Below, piece after piece: positions 17,095 through 24,308 of a stretch of 44,878 nt of DNA; the stretch's first letter is position 1; every line of letters begins with the position of its first letter. The notes beneath the pieces were generated by a model. It was not told the origin of the DNA. It saw nothing but the letters and a program-made list of their open reading frames with translations, and did no database searches. This stretch comes from CAIXQW01 sp046049675. GTDB lineage: Bacteria; Bacteroidota; Bacteroidia; Chitinophagales; Chitinophagaceae. Position numbers and translations under genes: made by a program. The stretch lies in NCBI GenBank assembly GCA_046049675.1, contig JBJORA010000023.1, positions 1 to 44,878 on the forward strand, read 5' to 3'.

Positions 17095-17700
17095 TTACAC
17101 TATCTTGCCGAAGCTTGCTAATTTGTCGCCTCGATTAACTGACTTCAAGATTCGGTCTATGTCCCGCATTATGGAGATATGCTTTTCTCGAGATAATGAC
17201 CAAATAAGCAACAGAGCGCCAAATAGTACTAGATTAAACATGTAGATTGCAAGTAAGTTTATCTCCACATAACCTATATCTGCTAGAAAATAAATTGTAC
17301 CTACAATGCTAAATAATAATGCCAGAACATTCAGCAAGGCAGCAATCATAGTATAGAAAATTGGCTCAAAAGCTCTATTTATATCAATACAAACCTGAAT
17401 TTCATTTTGAACAATTTTCAATTCTGTTTGTGCGTGACTAATAGCAGGACGTTTGTCGCGCATACTAGTAAACCCACTATTATAAAACTCATCTATCACC
17501 ATATAATCATCGTACACTTCAATAGAGATTTCTGGTTTAATGCTTTGTTCAATAAAGCTTCGCATTCGCGCCTTAAAGAGTTCCCAATCTCCCTCCAAAG
17601 TTTGCGTGTATGTAAATCGAGTGCTGCGACCGGTAAATATGCAAAACAGATATATAAAGAAGTCTTTCAAATAGTCTTCGCTTGATAACGTAGCATGCAA
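17095..17700 (-). CDS. Hypothetical protein with two C-proximal membrane spans
   Basis: A 201-residue protein I do not recognise. The first 100 residues are soluble and mixed, with aromatic-rich YLKDFFIYLFCIF near the start. Two adjacent membrane spans follow at about 113-136 (MIAALLNVLALLFSIVGTIYFL) and 143-163 (INLLAIYMFNLVLFGALLLIW), then a charged cytoplasmic tail. It starts four bases after the stop of the VWA-like gene and is probably co-transcribed and functionally linked with it. The 128-bp gap below it leads to the start of the SprB-repeat gene on the same strand. Confidence 0.75.
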   Translation of the reverse strand: MHATLSSEDYLKDFFIYLFCIFTGRSTRFTYTQTLEGDWELFKARMRSFIEQSIKPEISIEVYDDYMVIDEFYNSGFTSMRDKRPAISHAQTELKIVQNEIQVCIDINRAFEPIFYTMIAALLNVLALLFSIVGTIYFLADIGYVEINLLAIYMFNLVLFGALLLIWSLSREKHISIMRDIDRILKSVNRGDKLASFGKIV

Positions 17701-17704
17701 ACTA

Positions 17705-18838
17705 TCAAATCTTCTTCACTTTATCAATTCTGCCTTGCCGCACAACAAATTCTTGTCCATTTAAGGTAAAGACCTTGCCTTCATTGAACTTGAACAAATT
17801 ATGAAGGTCTTCTTTCATGGTGTGGATACTACCCTTAGTGATGTAAGCTAAATTGAGGTATTGTGGATTGATGCCGTATTCCGTACCGCACAAAATAATA
17901 TGCACTGGCTTAGTAATGAGGCCGCGCAAATTATAATCCCGCATATCGCTCCAGTTGTCTGCTATTAAAATAACCTCTTTCACTTTGGGATTCTTTTCAA
18001 TGGCCTTTAATATGGCTTCGATATCATTTTCGGGGCAATCGCCACTGCAGCCTGTCTTGGTTGTTTCATAAACATAGTTGGCAAGTGTGTCCAGGCTATT
18101 TGTTTTAAACTGATGCACACCTCCAGTTTGCCCAATCACTTTTTGATCATTAGGTTTGCCATCACCATCGTTAAAAAAGGCAAAAGGGATTTCTCTAGTA
18201 AATTCATGTAAGCAAAACCACGCCATCATATCCATGTAATATGGTGTCATACTGCACGTAAAATCTGCTACTACTAATTCCTTAGTAAACTGAGGATTTC
18301 TTGTAAACACACTTGTAAATAGCGAATCGTTTGGTTCTTTCATAGTTGCTAAAAGTTGTGCCTTTGCTTCACTAACGCTAGCGATCGACATTGGTCTATC
18401 TCGTTTGTAAGTAATTACAAAACCATGAAATAGATTTCTCGCGTCTTCATCTTTAGTAAAACCTAATTGCTCAATGAATCTCCATTTTGTCATGCCTTGA
18501 TTGAGCAGGTTTGGTGCAGCCAAAGACAATTCCATAATGCGTTTGGCATTGATATCTTCTTGCGTTTTTCTATCCTTGTATTCAGTGTACACATAGTCAA
18601 TACTAAGTACTTGCGTCAGGCCATCATTGAGCGTGTCTAAGTACTTTCTGCTCGTTAGGTTTGTTTCATTAAACTTAAACGGCAATAGAATTGTTGACGT
18701 ATGCTTCATCGTCCTAGGCGCATCGTAATGACGCACCTTTAGGGTATCTGCATTAAAATTAATGTTGACGCCAAATTTCATTTGCGCAAAGCAAACCTGA
18801 GCAAAAAGGATTAGTAGAAATGATAGTACGCTTTTCAT
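17705..18838 (-). CDS. Exported VWA-like protein, function unknown
   Basis: A 377-residue exported protein; ATG 18838 gives a clear signal peptide (MKSVLSFLLILFAQVCFAQ), while the longer open frame (18898) would bury it. The second half looks like a von Willebrand A fold: VVADFTCSM has Asp192-x-Thr-x-Ser196, matching the metal-ion-dependent adhesion site DxSxS/DxTxS. Later come GCSGDCPENDIEAILKAIE and the strand VKEVILIADNWSDMRD. VWA domains mediate metal-dependent protein contacts. The N-terminal half (about 20-180) is not recognised. It probably forms a pair with the small membrane protein that begins four bases after its stop. Confidence 0.72.
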   Translation of the reverse strand: MKSVLSFLLILFAQVCFAQMKFGVNINFNADTLKVRHYDAPRTMKHTSTILLPFKFNETNLTSRKYLDTLNDGLTQVLSIDYVYTEYKDRKTQEDINAKRIMELSLAAPNLLNQGMTKWRFIEQLGFTKDEDARNLFHGFVITYKRDRPMSIASVSEAKAQLLATMKEPNDSLFTSVFTRNPQFTKELVVADFTCSMTPYYMDMMAWFCLHEFTREIPFAFFNDGDGKPNDQKVIGQTGGVHQFKTNSLDTLANYVYETTKTGCSGDCPENDIEAILKAIEKNPKVKEVILIADNWSDMRDYNLRGLITKPVHIILCGTEYGINPQYLNLAYITKGSIHTMKEDLHNLFKFNEGKVFTLNGQEFVVRQGRIDKVKKI

Positions 18839-19446
18839 ATTTGTTCTTTTTTTTGAAAGTAAATTGTGTTGTTGCGATTTCACAACACCTTGCCGCATGC
18901 GAAGCCATAGTTGTGTAAATGCACACTTGATTAACGCATTTTTGTATAAGCTTGGTATGTAATATCTCTACGAAACTGAAAAGACTATCGCAGAAGTTAG
19001 GCGGTTGGCGAGAATGTGTTAAGGTTTTCTATAAAAACGAGTTGTCGGTTTTGGTGACCGAGTTTGGACAAGTAATTCATAATTTTTCATGCAATTTGTT
19101 TTACCATCATAGTAGTCGCAATATCTTTTTGGTGAAGCTTGTATAAGTTTTGATGACTCATTTTTAGTAACGCAAAAGAAATGCGAGGTCGTAGCAAATT
19201 AAGTTGTAGCACCTATGCATTTACACCATAAAGTACTAGCTAGTAGGATAGATTGCTAATTTTGGTTTAATCAATAATGCTTGTAGCCAAAAGGTTACGT
19301 AAAATTATGATGGTATAACTAGTAGAAAAATAATGGCAAGCAGTTTATACCGTAAGCGATTTTGCAAATTGAAGAAATTTAGGTGGCTCCCTAGAATTGT
19401 TAATTTAGGCAACATCAAACTAAGATAAAAGTTATAATTTCTTCAA
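18839..19446. other. Intergenic stretch with no recognisable gene
   Basis: About 600 bp of AT-rich sequence between the divergent VWA-like gene and the nucleotidyltransferase module. A 64-codon frame at 18952-19146 has no family resemblance and no plausible start context, so I do not call it. No hairpin, tRNA or copy of the dispersed repeats was seen. Confidence 0.5.
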
Positions 19447-19629
19447 ATGGAAAAAGTAGTGAAGATTTCCAAATTAAAAGAAGGTTTTTCTGACTATAAT
19501 TTTTGGAAATTAAAATCTGATTTAGAAAAATTAGAGGCTGTAGAAGTTCTTCGCAAACAATATATAAATTATAAGCAATATGCTGACACCAGACTTCAAA
19601 GAATTTGTAGAGTTATTAGTAAAGCATAG
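19447..19629 (+). CDS. Small partner protein of the nucleotidyltransferase
   Basis: A 60-residue charged protein (MEKVVKISKLKEG at the start; LKSDLEKLEAVEVLRKQYINYKQYADTRLQRICRVI in the middle and end). It resembles the small proteins encoded just upstream of nucleotidyltransferases in many bacteria, which share a W...LE..E.LR.QY...RLQRV pattern. In such pairs the small protein may serve as a toxin/antitoxin-like or regulatory partner; this is inference. Its 3' end overlaps the nucleotidyltransferase start by 50 bases in another frame, so the two are translationally linked. Confidence 0.7.
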   Translation: MEKVVKISKLKEGFSDYNFWKLKSDLEKLEAVEVLRKQYINYKQYADTRLQRICRVISKA

Positions 19630-20017
19630 GGTTGAATATTTAATAGTTGGCGGTTATGCGGTTGGAATACACGGCCATCCAAGATTTACGGGAGCTCTTG
19701 ATATCTGGCTTAAACCATCCGAGGCAAATGCCGAAAAAATCCTAAAGTGTGTTAAGGATTTTGGATTTGGTTCTTTTAACTTACAAGTTACGGACTTTAC
19801 AAAACTTGGTAACGTTATACAGTTTGGAAATCCACCGTTAAGGATTGACCTTTTAACTGACATAGATGGCGTTGAATTTGCTGAATGCTTCAAGAATAAG
19901 AAGATCGTTGAATTAGAAGGTTTAGAAGTCAATTTCATTGGGTATTGGGATCTGTTAAAAAACAAAAAAGAAAGTGGCCGCCTAAAAGACTTAGATGACT
20001 TAGAAAACCTACAATAG
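19580..20017 (+). CDS. Nucleotidyltransferase-fold protein with altered active site
   Basis: A 145-residue single-domain protein of the Pol-beta-like nucleotidyltransferase group (MNT/AbiEii-related). It shows the family entry VEYLIVGGYAVGIHGHPRFTG with the GG turn (24-25), the third acidic site region RIDLL, and the C-terminal KESGRLKDLDDLENL. Where relatives have a catalytic D-x-D after the RxT segment, this protein reads TGALDIW: Ala39 replaces the first Asp and only Asp41 remains. The codon is GCT, one base from GAT. It may be inactive, or act through its fold in complex with the small protein that overlaps it. Related pairs are often toxin-antitoxin-like. Flanking gene-poor DNA suggests the module was acquired. 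Confidence 0.82.
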   Translation: MLTPDFKEFVELLVKHRVEYLIVGGYAVGIHGHPRFTGALDIWLKPSEANAEKILKCVKDFGFGSFNLQVTDFTKLGNVIQFGNPPLRIDLLTDIDGVEFAECFKNKKIVELEGLEVNFIGYWDLLKNKKESGRLKDLDDLENLQ

Positions 20018-20112
20018 GACAAAAAACAAAGCAAGCAAGAACGTTGAGATTGAACGATACTTTTTGCCAGACCAATTTGTGTGAATGCAGCTTTACCGTA
20101 AGCAAATTACTT

Positions 20113-20211
20113 ATGACAAGAAAACAAAAATACATACTACTCGCTAGTGTAACCACTGTTTGTGGCACAAGTATTTTTTTACAATATCAATCTCAGAATA
20201 ATAAACATTAA
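20113..20211 (+). CDS. Possible 32-residue single-span membrane peptide
   Basis: ATG 20113 opens a 32-codon frame ending in TAA. It has a basic N-terminus (MTRKQK), one hydrophobic segment (YILLASVTTVCGTSIFLQY) and a polar tail (QSQNNKH). That layout is typical of small membrane proteins or type I toxin-like peptides, but also arises by chance. No strong promoter element was found. It could equally be a remnant. Confidence 0.3.
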   Translation: MTRKQKYILLASVTTVCGTSIFLQYQSQNNKH

Positions 20212-20444
20212 AGACTTTTAGCTATTGGACAAAAGGCCAAAATTTTTACAGTAATTCATGCTTCCTTAGGCGCTAACTATAGAAGTTATTATTTCAAGAG
20301 ACTGCAAAACCTAATAAACAAGCTAAATTGAGAAGCCTATCATGAACTAATAGCTTTTCTTAAGCATAGAGATAAATACCGCAACTGCACTAAGGATTCT
20401 TGTGGCTTCTGTGCCTAAGAAAATTGAAGCAAAGCTTGCACATC
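20212..20444. other. Intergenic stretch, nothing recognised
   Basis: AT-rich DNA between the putative small peptide and the 3' end of the minus-strand exported-protein gene. No open frame, clear terminator or well-conserved copy of the dispersed repeats was seen. With 20018-20112 it completes the 427-bp gap after the nucleotidyltransferase. Confidence 0.4.
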
Positions 20445-20948
20445 TTACTTGTCCTCCAAATACTCAGTTAATTTGCCTTTCTTCTCTGCATCTATTAGTT
20501 TCTTCAATTGCTTATTCATTTTAACGTTGTTTTTTTTGTCGTTAGCATAGTCTGCAACCATCTTCAATGCGGCAAACCTAATTTTATCTTTATCCTTTGC
20601 TTCTGTTTTATTTTCTAAAACAAACTTTGTCATAGCAGCCAAATACATTAGAAGTAAATCGCTATCGTCTTTCGCAAATTTTATTGCAGCAGCATCAATT
20701 ACAAATTCATAGGCAGGAGTGCCCCCCGTCCATTTAATTAGGTATTGTGCTGATTGTATTCTGCCTAGGTTTTTATCATCAAATGGTGTAGCAAACAGGT
20801 AATTGACTGCTTGCAAGGCTGCAGCATCTGCGACTTCATTAAAGTCTTTTTCTGTCTCTAACTTAATGTCCTTGTAGTTAGGAATGGTTTGAGCATTTGT
20901 TGTACCTAGTACCATAAACGCTAAAATGCTAAATAGTAATTGCTTCAT
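20445..20948 (-). CDS. Small exported protein, function unknown
   Basis: A 167-residue protein with a signal peptide (MKQLLFSILAFMVLGTTNAQ), so periplasmic or exported. The mature part is alpha-helical and charged, with WTGGTPAYEFVIDAA in the middle and a lysine-rich end (KMNKQLKKLIDAEKKGKLTEYLEDK). I do not recognise a characterised family; proteins of this look are common as hypotheticals in Bacteroidota. It stands apart from its neighbours (427 bp upstream gap, 176 bp to the next minus-strand gene) and is probably monocistronic. Confidence 0.75.
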   Translation of the reverse strand: MKQLLFSILAFMVLGTTNAQTIPNYKDIKLETEKDFNEVADAAALQAVNYLFATPFDDKNLGRIQSAQYLIKWTGGTPAYEFVIDAAAIKFAKDDSDLLLMYLAAMTKFVLENKTEAKDKDKIRFAALKMVADYANDKKNNVKMNKQLKKLIDAEKKGKLTEYLEDK

Positions 20949-21124
20949 TTTGATTTCTTTATTTAATTGTGTTTGATAAATTTTATACTTTAATGCGAGA
21001 TAATTTCAAAAAGGTGGATTTCGAATTTGCCTGACTTTTAGCTCTAGAGAAACAAATCGTTTCAAATGTCACGGCATTAAAACTGTTTTCGTTTGTGCCT
21101 ACTGCTTTTAAGGAATACTAACCC

Positions 21125-21580
21125 CTACCTCACATGTATTGTTCTACTTCTTTTATCTGCGTGCTTAGTACCATGCTTTAGCGCAAAGTTTTTTACACCT
21201 TGCTCGCTAAGGCCATTCTCATCAAAAATGCGATTGGTTTCTAAATATTCCACAAACTTCTTACTACGAAAAATAAAATCGGTCTCTACCTTGGTTGCTG
21301 TTTTGTAGAAAGTCCATTCGTAGTAGTTGACATTGCCTTGCGGGTTGCCATTGCTTCGCATGTCAGGATCTTCGTAGTGCATATGTGCTACACTAAAAAT
21401 TAGATTGCCATCAGCATCATTGACTTCATATTTGCCGCAGCTACCTAGTAAACACTCCGTAGCAGTATAGCTACCAACAGTTTTACCCTTAATAACAATA
21501 CTGCCGCTGTCACCCTTAGGCGTAAAGGCAGAGAAAAAAAAGAATACGCATGCAAGTATGCTCGTTACTATATATTTCAT
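21125..21580 (-). CDS. Small exported protein, function unknown
   Basis: A 151-residue protein with an N-terminal signal or anchor (MKYIVTSILACVFFFFSAFTP). The mature region is beta-rich (SGSIVIKGKTVGSY, KYEVNDADGNLIFSVAHMHY, NVNYYEWTFYKTATKVETDF) and ends with KHGTKHADKRSRTIHVR. No family is recognised. Two cysteines (ATECLLGSCGKY) could form a disulfide. ATG 21580 is chosen over the TTG one codon upstream because a -7-like TATCTTCG stands exactly four bases before it. Confidence 0.72.
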   Translation of the reverse strand: MKYIVTSILACVFFFFSAFTPKGDSGSIVIKGKTVGSYTATECLLGSCGKYEVNDADGNLIFSVAHMHYEDPDMRSNGNPQGNVNYYEWTFYKTATKVETDFIFRSKKFVEYLETNRIFDENGLSEQGVKNFALKHGTKHADKRSRTIHVR

Positions 21581-21584
21581 CAAA

Positions 21585-21592
21585 CGAAGATA
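21585..21592 (-). promoter_or_regulatory. -7-like element, leaderless geometry
   Basis: Minus strand TATCTTCG (one mismatch to TAnnTTTG), then TTTG, then ATG 21580: the four-base spacing seen at other genes here. Confidence 0.5.
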
Positions 21593-21682
21593 ATCGATTG
21601 AAGCAAATTCTTGCTATTTCTAAAGTAGAAATTGTAAGGTGCCTTCCGAGAATCAAATTAACAACAAATGTCCACCACTTTC

Positions 21683-22354
21683 CTATTCCTCTATCGCAGC
21701 ATTCAAAAATGCCACCACATCTTTCATGGCCTTAAAAGCTGTTGTAATGTCTTTTACGCCTTGAGTAGTACTTAGTGCTTGTTCACTGATTTTTCGTGTA
21801 GCAATAAAGCCCTTCATTTTAAGGTATTCAAGCGCAGGGTTATCTTCGCTATATCCTTTTGGTGGACGAACCAGCGACTCGTAAGCATACAAACCTTTGT
21901 CTGTATTAGCCAAAAAAGTTTTGCTTTGCACAATCTTCTTAAAGGCTGCAAAATTGTAATCGATTTCTTGACGAATAGATGCCAATTGCTTAGCATCTGG
22001 CATATAAATACCCGCTGCTACAAAACAATCGCTATGTTCAAGATGCAAATAATATCCCGCATTGATACCTTTTTTGCCATCGCTGTTTAACATAGCGCCA
22101 AAATTGGTTTTGTAAGGGCTTTTGTCCTTGCTAAAACGAATATCTCTATTTATTCTACTTACACATTTTTTTGCCTCCAATTGCGCAGCTGCAATTTTGG
22201 GATCTATCTTTTCTAAGGCCTTTATGACTTGCGCTACAAGTTCAAAATACTCACTTCTTGCAGCATCGTAAGCTGTTCGATTTGCATCAAACCAAGGCTT
22301 GTTGTTATTGGCTTTCAAATCTTTAAGGAACTTAAAAGTAGATTTACTAATCAT
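21683..22354 (-). CDS. DUF2461 family protein
   Basis: A 223-residue cytosolic protein of the DUF2461 (TIGR02453) family, whose biochemical role is unknown. Characteristic features are the start STFKFLKDLKANNNKPWFDANR, the central RINRDIRFSKDKSPYKTNFGA and GYYLHLEHSDCFVAAGIYMP. Length is normal. A perfect -7 element (TACTTTTG) is four bases before the ATG, predicting a leaderless mRNA. It is divergent from the T9SS cargo gene at 22504. Confidence 0.88.
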   Translation of the reverse strand: MISKSTFKFLKDLKANNNKPWFDANRTAYDAARSEYFELVAQVIKALEKIDPKIAAAQLEAKKCVSRINRDIRFSKDKSPYKTNFGAMLNSDGKKGINAGYYLHLEHSDCFVAAGIYMPDAKQLASIRQEIDYNFAAFKKIVQSKTFLANTDKGLYAYESLVRPPKGYSEDNPALEYLKMKGFIATRKISEQALSTTQGVKDITTAFKAMKDVVAFLNAAIEE

Positions 22355-22358
22355 TGCA

Positions 22359-22366
22359 CAAAAGTA
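22359..22366 (-). promoter_or_regulatory. -7 element of the DUF2461 gene (leaderless geometry)
   Basis: Minus strand TACTTTTG, a perfect TAnnTTTG, followed by TGCA and the ATG at 22354. Confidence 0.7.
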
Positions 22367-22503
22367 GCATCAAGCAAGGATTTACAGTATAAGCATTGCC
22401 TACGTAATATAATAAGTTAACGTTTGCGAAATATTGCTAATATTTGTAATGCTAACGTTCGACCTAGTATAGGCGTCTATAGCTAAAACCAACACAATCA
22501 AAA

Positions 22504-23238
22504 ATGAACAAGTACAATTTATTATGCATCGCACTATTTGCCTTTGCATTAAACGCAAGCGCACAAGTGCGTACTGTAAACATAGGAACAAGCACAGGGC
22601 CTTTTGATAGCACCTATGTATTCCAAAGCTATACCACAGATTCTGTGCATTCAGGTAATCAACCGGGTACAGGCCCATACATGAACGGGGATATCTATGT
22701 TTGTAAAGGCGCTACGCTTAAGTATGGCTTTGGCCCTGGCACGAGTAGTATGCCTACTTTTTACCTTGACGAAAATGCTCGCTTAATTTTTTATACTAAT
22801 CAATATGATATTAAAATCTTTGCAAAAGCAGGGGCAAGCGTTGATGCTAATAATCAAGACATGCTGCTACACATAAAGCGCGAATCTACTGCTAGCCTTG
22901 TGAACATTAATGGCACTAGCACAATTAACGACAGTGTGTTTACAACTGTAAACTATACATTCAGTGCTTGGCCTGGAAGTGCTAATCCATGCAATATCCC
23001 TGCAGGTATAAATAATCAAGCACCTCAAAAATTATCTGCAACAGTAATTGCTAACCAACTATACTTTAATGCTTCTTTACAAACTGCACATGTAGTTGAT
23101 ATGCAAGGCCGCTCGCACAAAATATTAATAAATGCAGGCGAGCAGAGTATAAACATTGCTAGCTTGCCTAGTGGGGTTTACATTTTGCGTGGCGAGGATG
23201 TTAATGGGAATTTGTTTGTTGCGAAATTCGCATTGTAA
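22504..23238 (+). CDS. Secreted protein with T9SS type A sorting domain
   Basis: A 244-residue secreted protein. It starts with a signal peptide (MNKYNLLCIALFAFALNASAQ). The middle is beta-rich and resembles a short parallel-helix segment (DIYVCKGATLKYGFG, FYLDENARLIFYTNQYDIKIFAKAGASVD). The C-terminal domain (about 178-244; ending VVDMQGRSH...INIASLPSGVYILRGEDVNGNLFVAKFAL) is a T9SS type A sorting domain, which directs export across the outer membrane and is then cleaved. The cargo's own activity is unknown. Downstream, about 12 bp after its stop, begins a diverged unit of the dispersed repeat family. Confidence 0.88.
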   Translation: MNKYNLLCIALFAFALNASAQVRTVNIGTSTGPFDSTYVFQSYTTDSVHSGNQPGTGPYMNGDIYVCKGATLKYGFGPGTSSMPTFYLDENARLIFYTNQYDIKIFAKAGASVDANNQDMLLHIKRESTASLVNINGTSTINDSVFTTVNYTFSAWPGSANPCNIPAGINNQAPQKLSATVIANQLYFNASLQTAHVVDMQGRSHKILINAGEQSINIASLPSGVYILRGEDVNGNLFVAKFAL

Positions 23239-23249
23239 GCTGGTACGCC

Positions 23250-23340
23250 TAGCCACGAGTAGGGTGTATTTGCGTGTGTATGCGCAGGGGTGTGTTTAAC
23301 CGCAAAGCGCACAAAGAATTACGCTAAGGAAGCAGAGGGT
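23250..23340 (+). repeat. Dispersed repeat unit left of the GxxExxY gene
   Basis: One diverged unit of the 76-bp repeat family, in the orientation opposite to the array at 24059-24308. It contains TGTGTTTAACCGCAAAGCGC at 23291-23310, whose perfect reverse complement is at 24258-24277, followed by ACGCTAAGGAAGCAGAG, the linker motif also seen at 12684 and 13371. Confidence 0.75.
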
Positions 23341-23486
23341 TTACTTCGTAAACAGTGATTGCCTATTTAAGGTAGTGCAAAAATCTAATCGTAAGATACC
23401 TTAAGCATTTGTACGCGAAAGGTTTACTTCGTAAACAGATTCTAATCATAGTACGTACGCAGATTAACTAGTAAATCAGTTCTAAT
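23339..23486 (+). repeat. Short hairpin repeats GTTTAC-TTC-GTAAAC
   Basis: Two perfect hairpins GTTTAC TTC GTAAAC lie at 23339-23353 and 23422-23436. The second is followed by AGATTCTAAT. A third, altered version (GATTAACTAGTAAATC, 23462-23477) is followed by AGTTCTAAT. The stem sequence changes while near-pairing and the trailing motif remain. Confidence 0.65.
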
Positions 23487-23524
23487 AAGTAGGTTTGAAA
23501 TTTTACATTTTCATTTTGTCATTT

Positions 23525-23532
23525 TATTTTTG
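23525..23532 (+). promoter_or_regulatory. -7 element of the GxxExxY gene
   Basis: TATTTTTG, a perfect TAnnTTTG, 19 bases before ATG 23552. The gene thus probably has its own promoter within the repeat-bounded segment. Confidence 0.55.
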
Positions 23533-23551
23533 AATGCAATTGTGAAACAAA

Positions 23552-23932
23552 ATGACTGAAGACCAATTATCTCACAGAATTATTGGATGCGCCCTTAAAG
23601 TTCATAGTGCATTGGGACCTGGTTTACTAGAAAGTGCATATCAAGAGTGCTTGTATTATGAATTAAATAAGGCGCAGCTAAGTGTAGCAAGGCAAAAGCC
23701 AATGCCACTCGTATATGAAGAAGTTCACCTTGACTGTGGCTATAGATTAGATTTGCTAGTAGAAAACAAAGTTGTGATAGAAGTAAAAAGTGTTGAAGCA
23801 ATAAACAACGTACACATTGCTCAAACCCTCACCTACTTAAAGCTTGGCAACCACAAGTTGGTGCTGCTAATCAATTTCAATGTGTATCGCCTTAATGTCG
23901 GTGGCATTAAACGCGTAGTAAACAACTTATAA
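23552..23932 (+). CDS. GxxExxY protein, PD-(D/E)XK nuclease superfamily
   Basis: A 126-residue protein of the GxxExxY family (PF13366, PDDEXK_3). The name motif is GLLESAY (Gly24, Glu27, Tyr30). A nuclease-like core follows: GYRLDLLVENKVVIEVKS with Asp67, Glu77 and Lys79, the D...ExK triad, then HIAQTLTYLKLG and a beta strand LVLLINFN. The triad is intact, so DNA cleavage is plausible, but activity has not been shown for this family as far as I know. The gene has its own -7 element and lies between inverted copies of the dispersed repeat (23291-23310 and 24258-24277), unlike its housekeeping neighbours. It may be part of a small mobile or selfish unit. Confidence 0.9.
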   Translation: MTEDQLSHRIIGCALKVHSALGPGLLESAYQECLYYELNKAQLSVARQKPMPLVYEEVHLDCGYRLDLLVENKVVIEVKSVEAINNVHIAQTLTYLKLGNHKLVLLINFNVYRLNVGGIKRVVNNL

Positions 23933-24058
23933 ATCCTACTAAAACATATTTAGATCAGCATGCCTCCACAGTATTTACTGCAAATTTGAAAGGCAAACGA
24001 ATCTTGAGTTGCTTTCACATCCCTCTGCATTCTAGACGTTAAATTTCCTGTATTTCAC

Positions 24059-24308
24059 GGTTAAACACCCAAACACTATAATGCGTGCTCTGCGTTAAAC
24101 TTCACGCACTTTGCGGTTAAACATACGCAAACCCACATCCAAACCCAAAAACTATTCTGCGTTCTCTGCGCTAAGCTTTGCGAACATTGCGGTTAAACAA
24201 ACACAAACGCAGACCCAAACACAAAAACTATTCTGCGTTCTCTGCGCTAAACTTCGCGCGCTTTGCGGTTAAACACACACAAACCCACACCCTAACGCAT
24301 GCACTATT
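24059..24308 (-). repeat. 76-bp minisatellite array
   Basis: GGTTAAAC recurs at 24059, 24115, 24191 and 24267. The last two intervals are 76 bp, the first 56 bp. Each full unit has a C/A-rich half (CAAACCCAAAC style, ending ACTATTC) and a 31-bp half rich in CTCTGCG and GCGCTTT (for example 24234-24264). The array runs directly into the stop codon of the M13 peptidase gene. Without the 31-bp half the unit aligns without gaps to the 45-bp unit near uvrA. Confidence 0.88.

Noticed and set aside
18952..19146. A 64-codon plus-strand frame in the gap before the nucleotidyltransferase pair
   Set aside because: No family likeness, no promoter-like element and unusual composition.
20113..20211. The small peptide as a definite type I toxin
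   Set aside because: The hydrophobic profile fits, but there is no identifiable antisense RNA promoter or repeat copy; kept only as a low-confidence gene.
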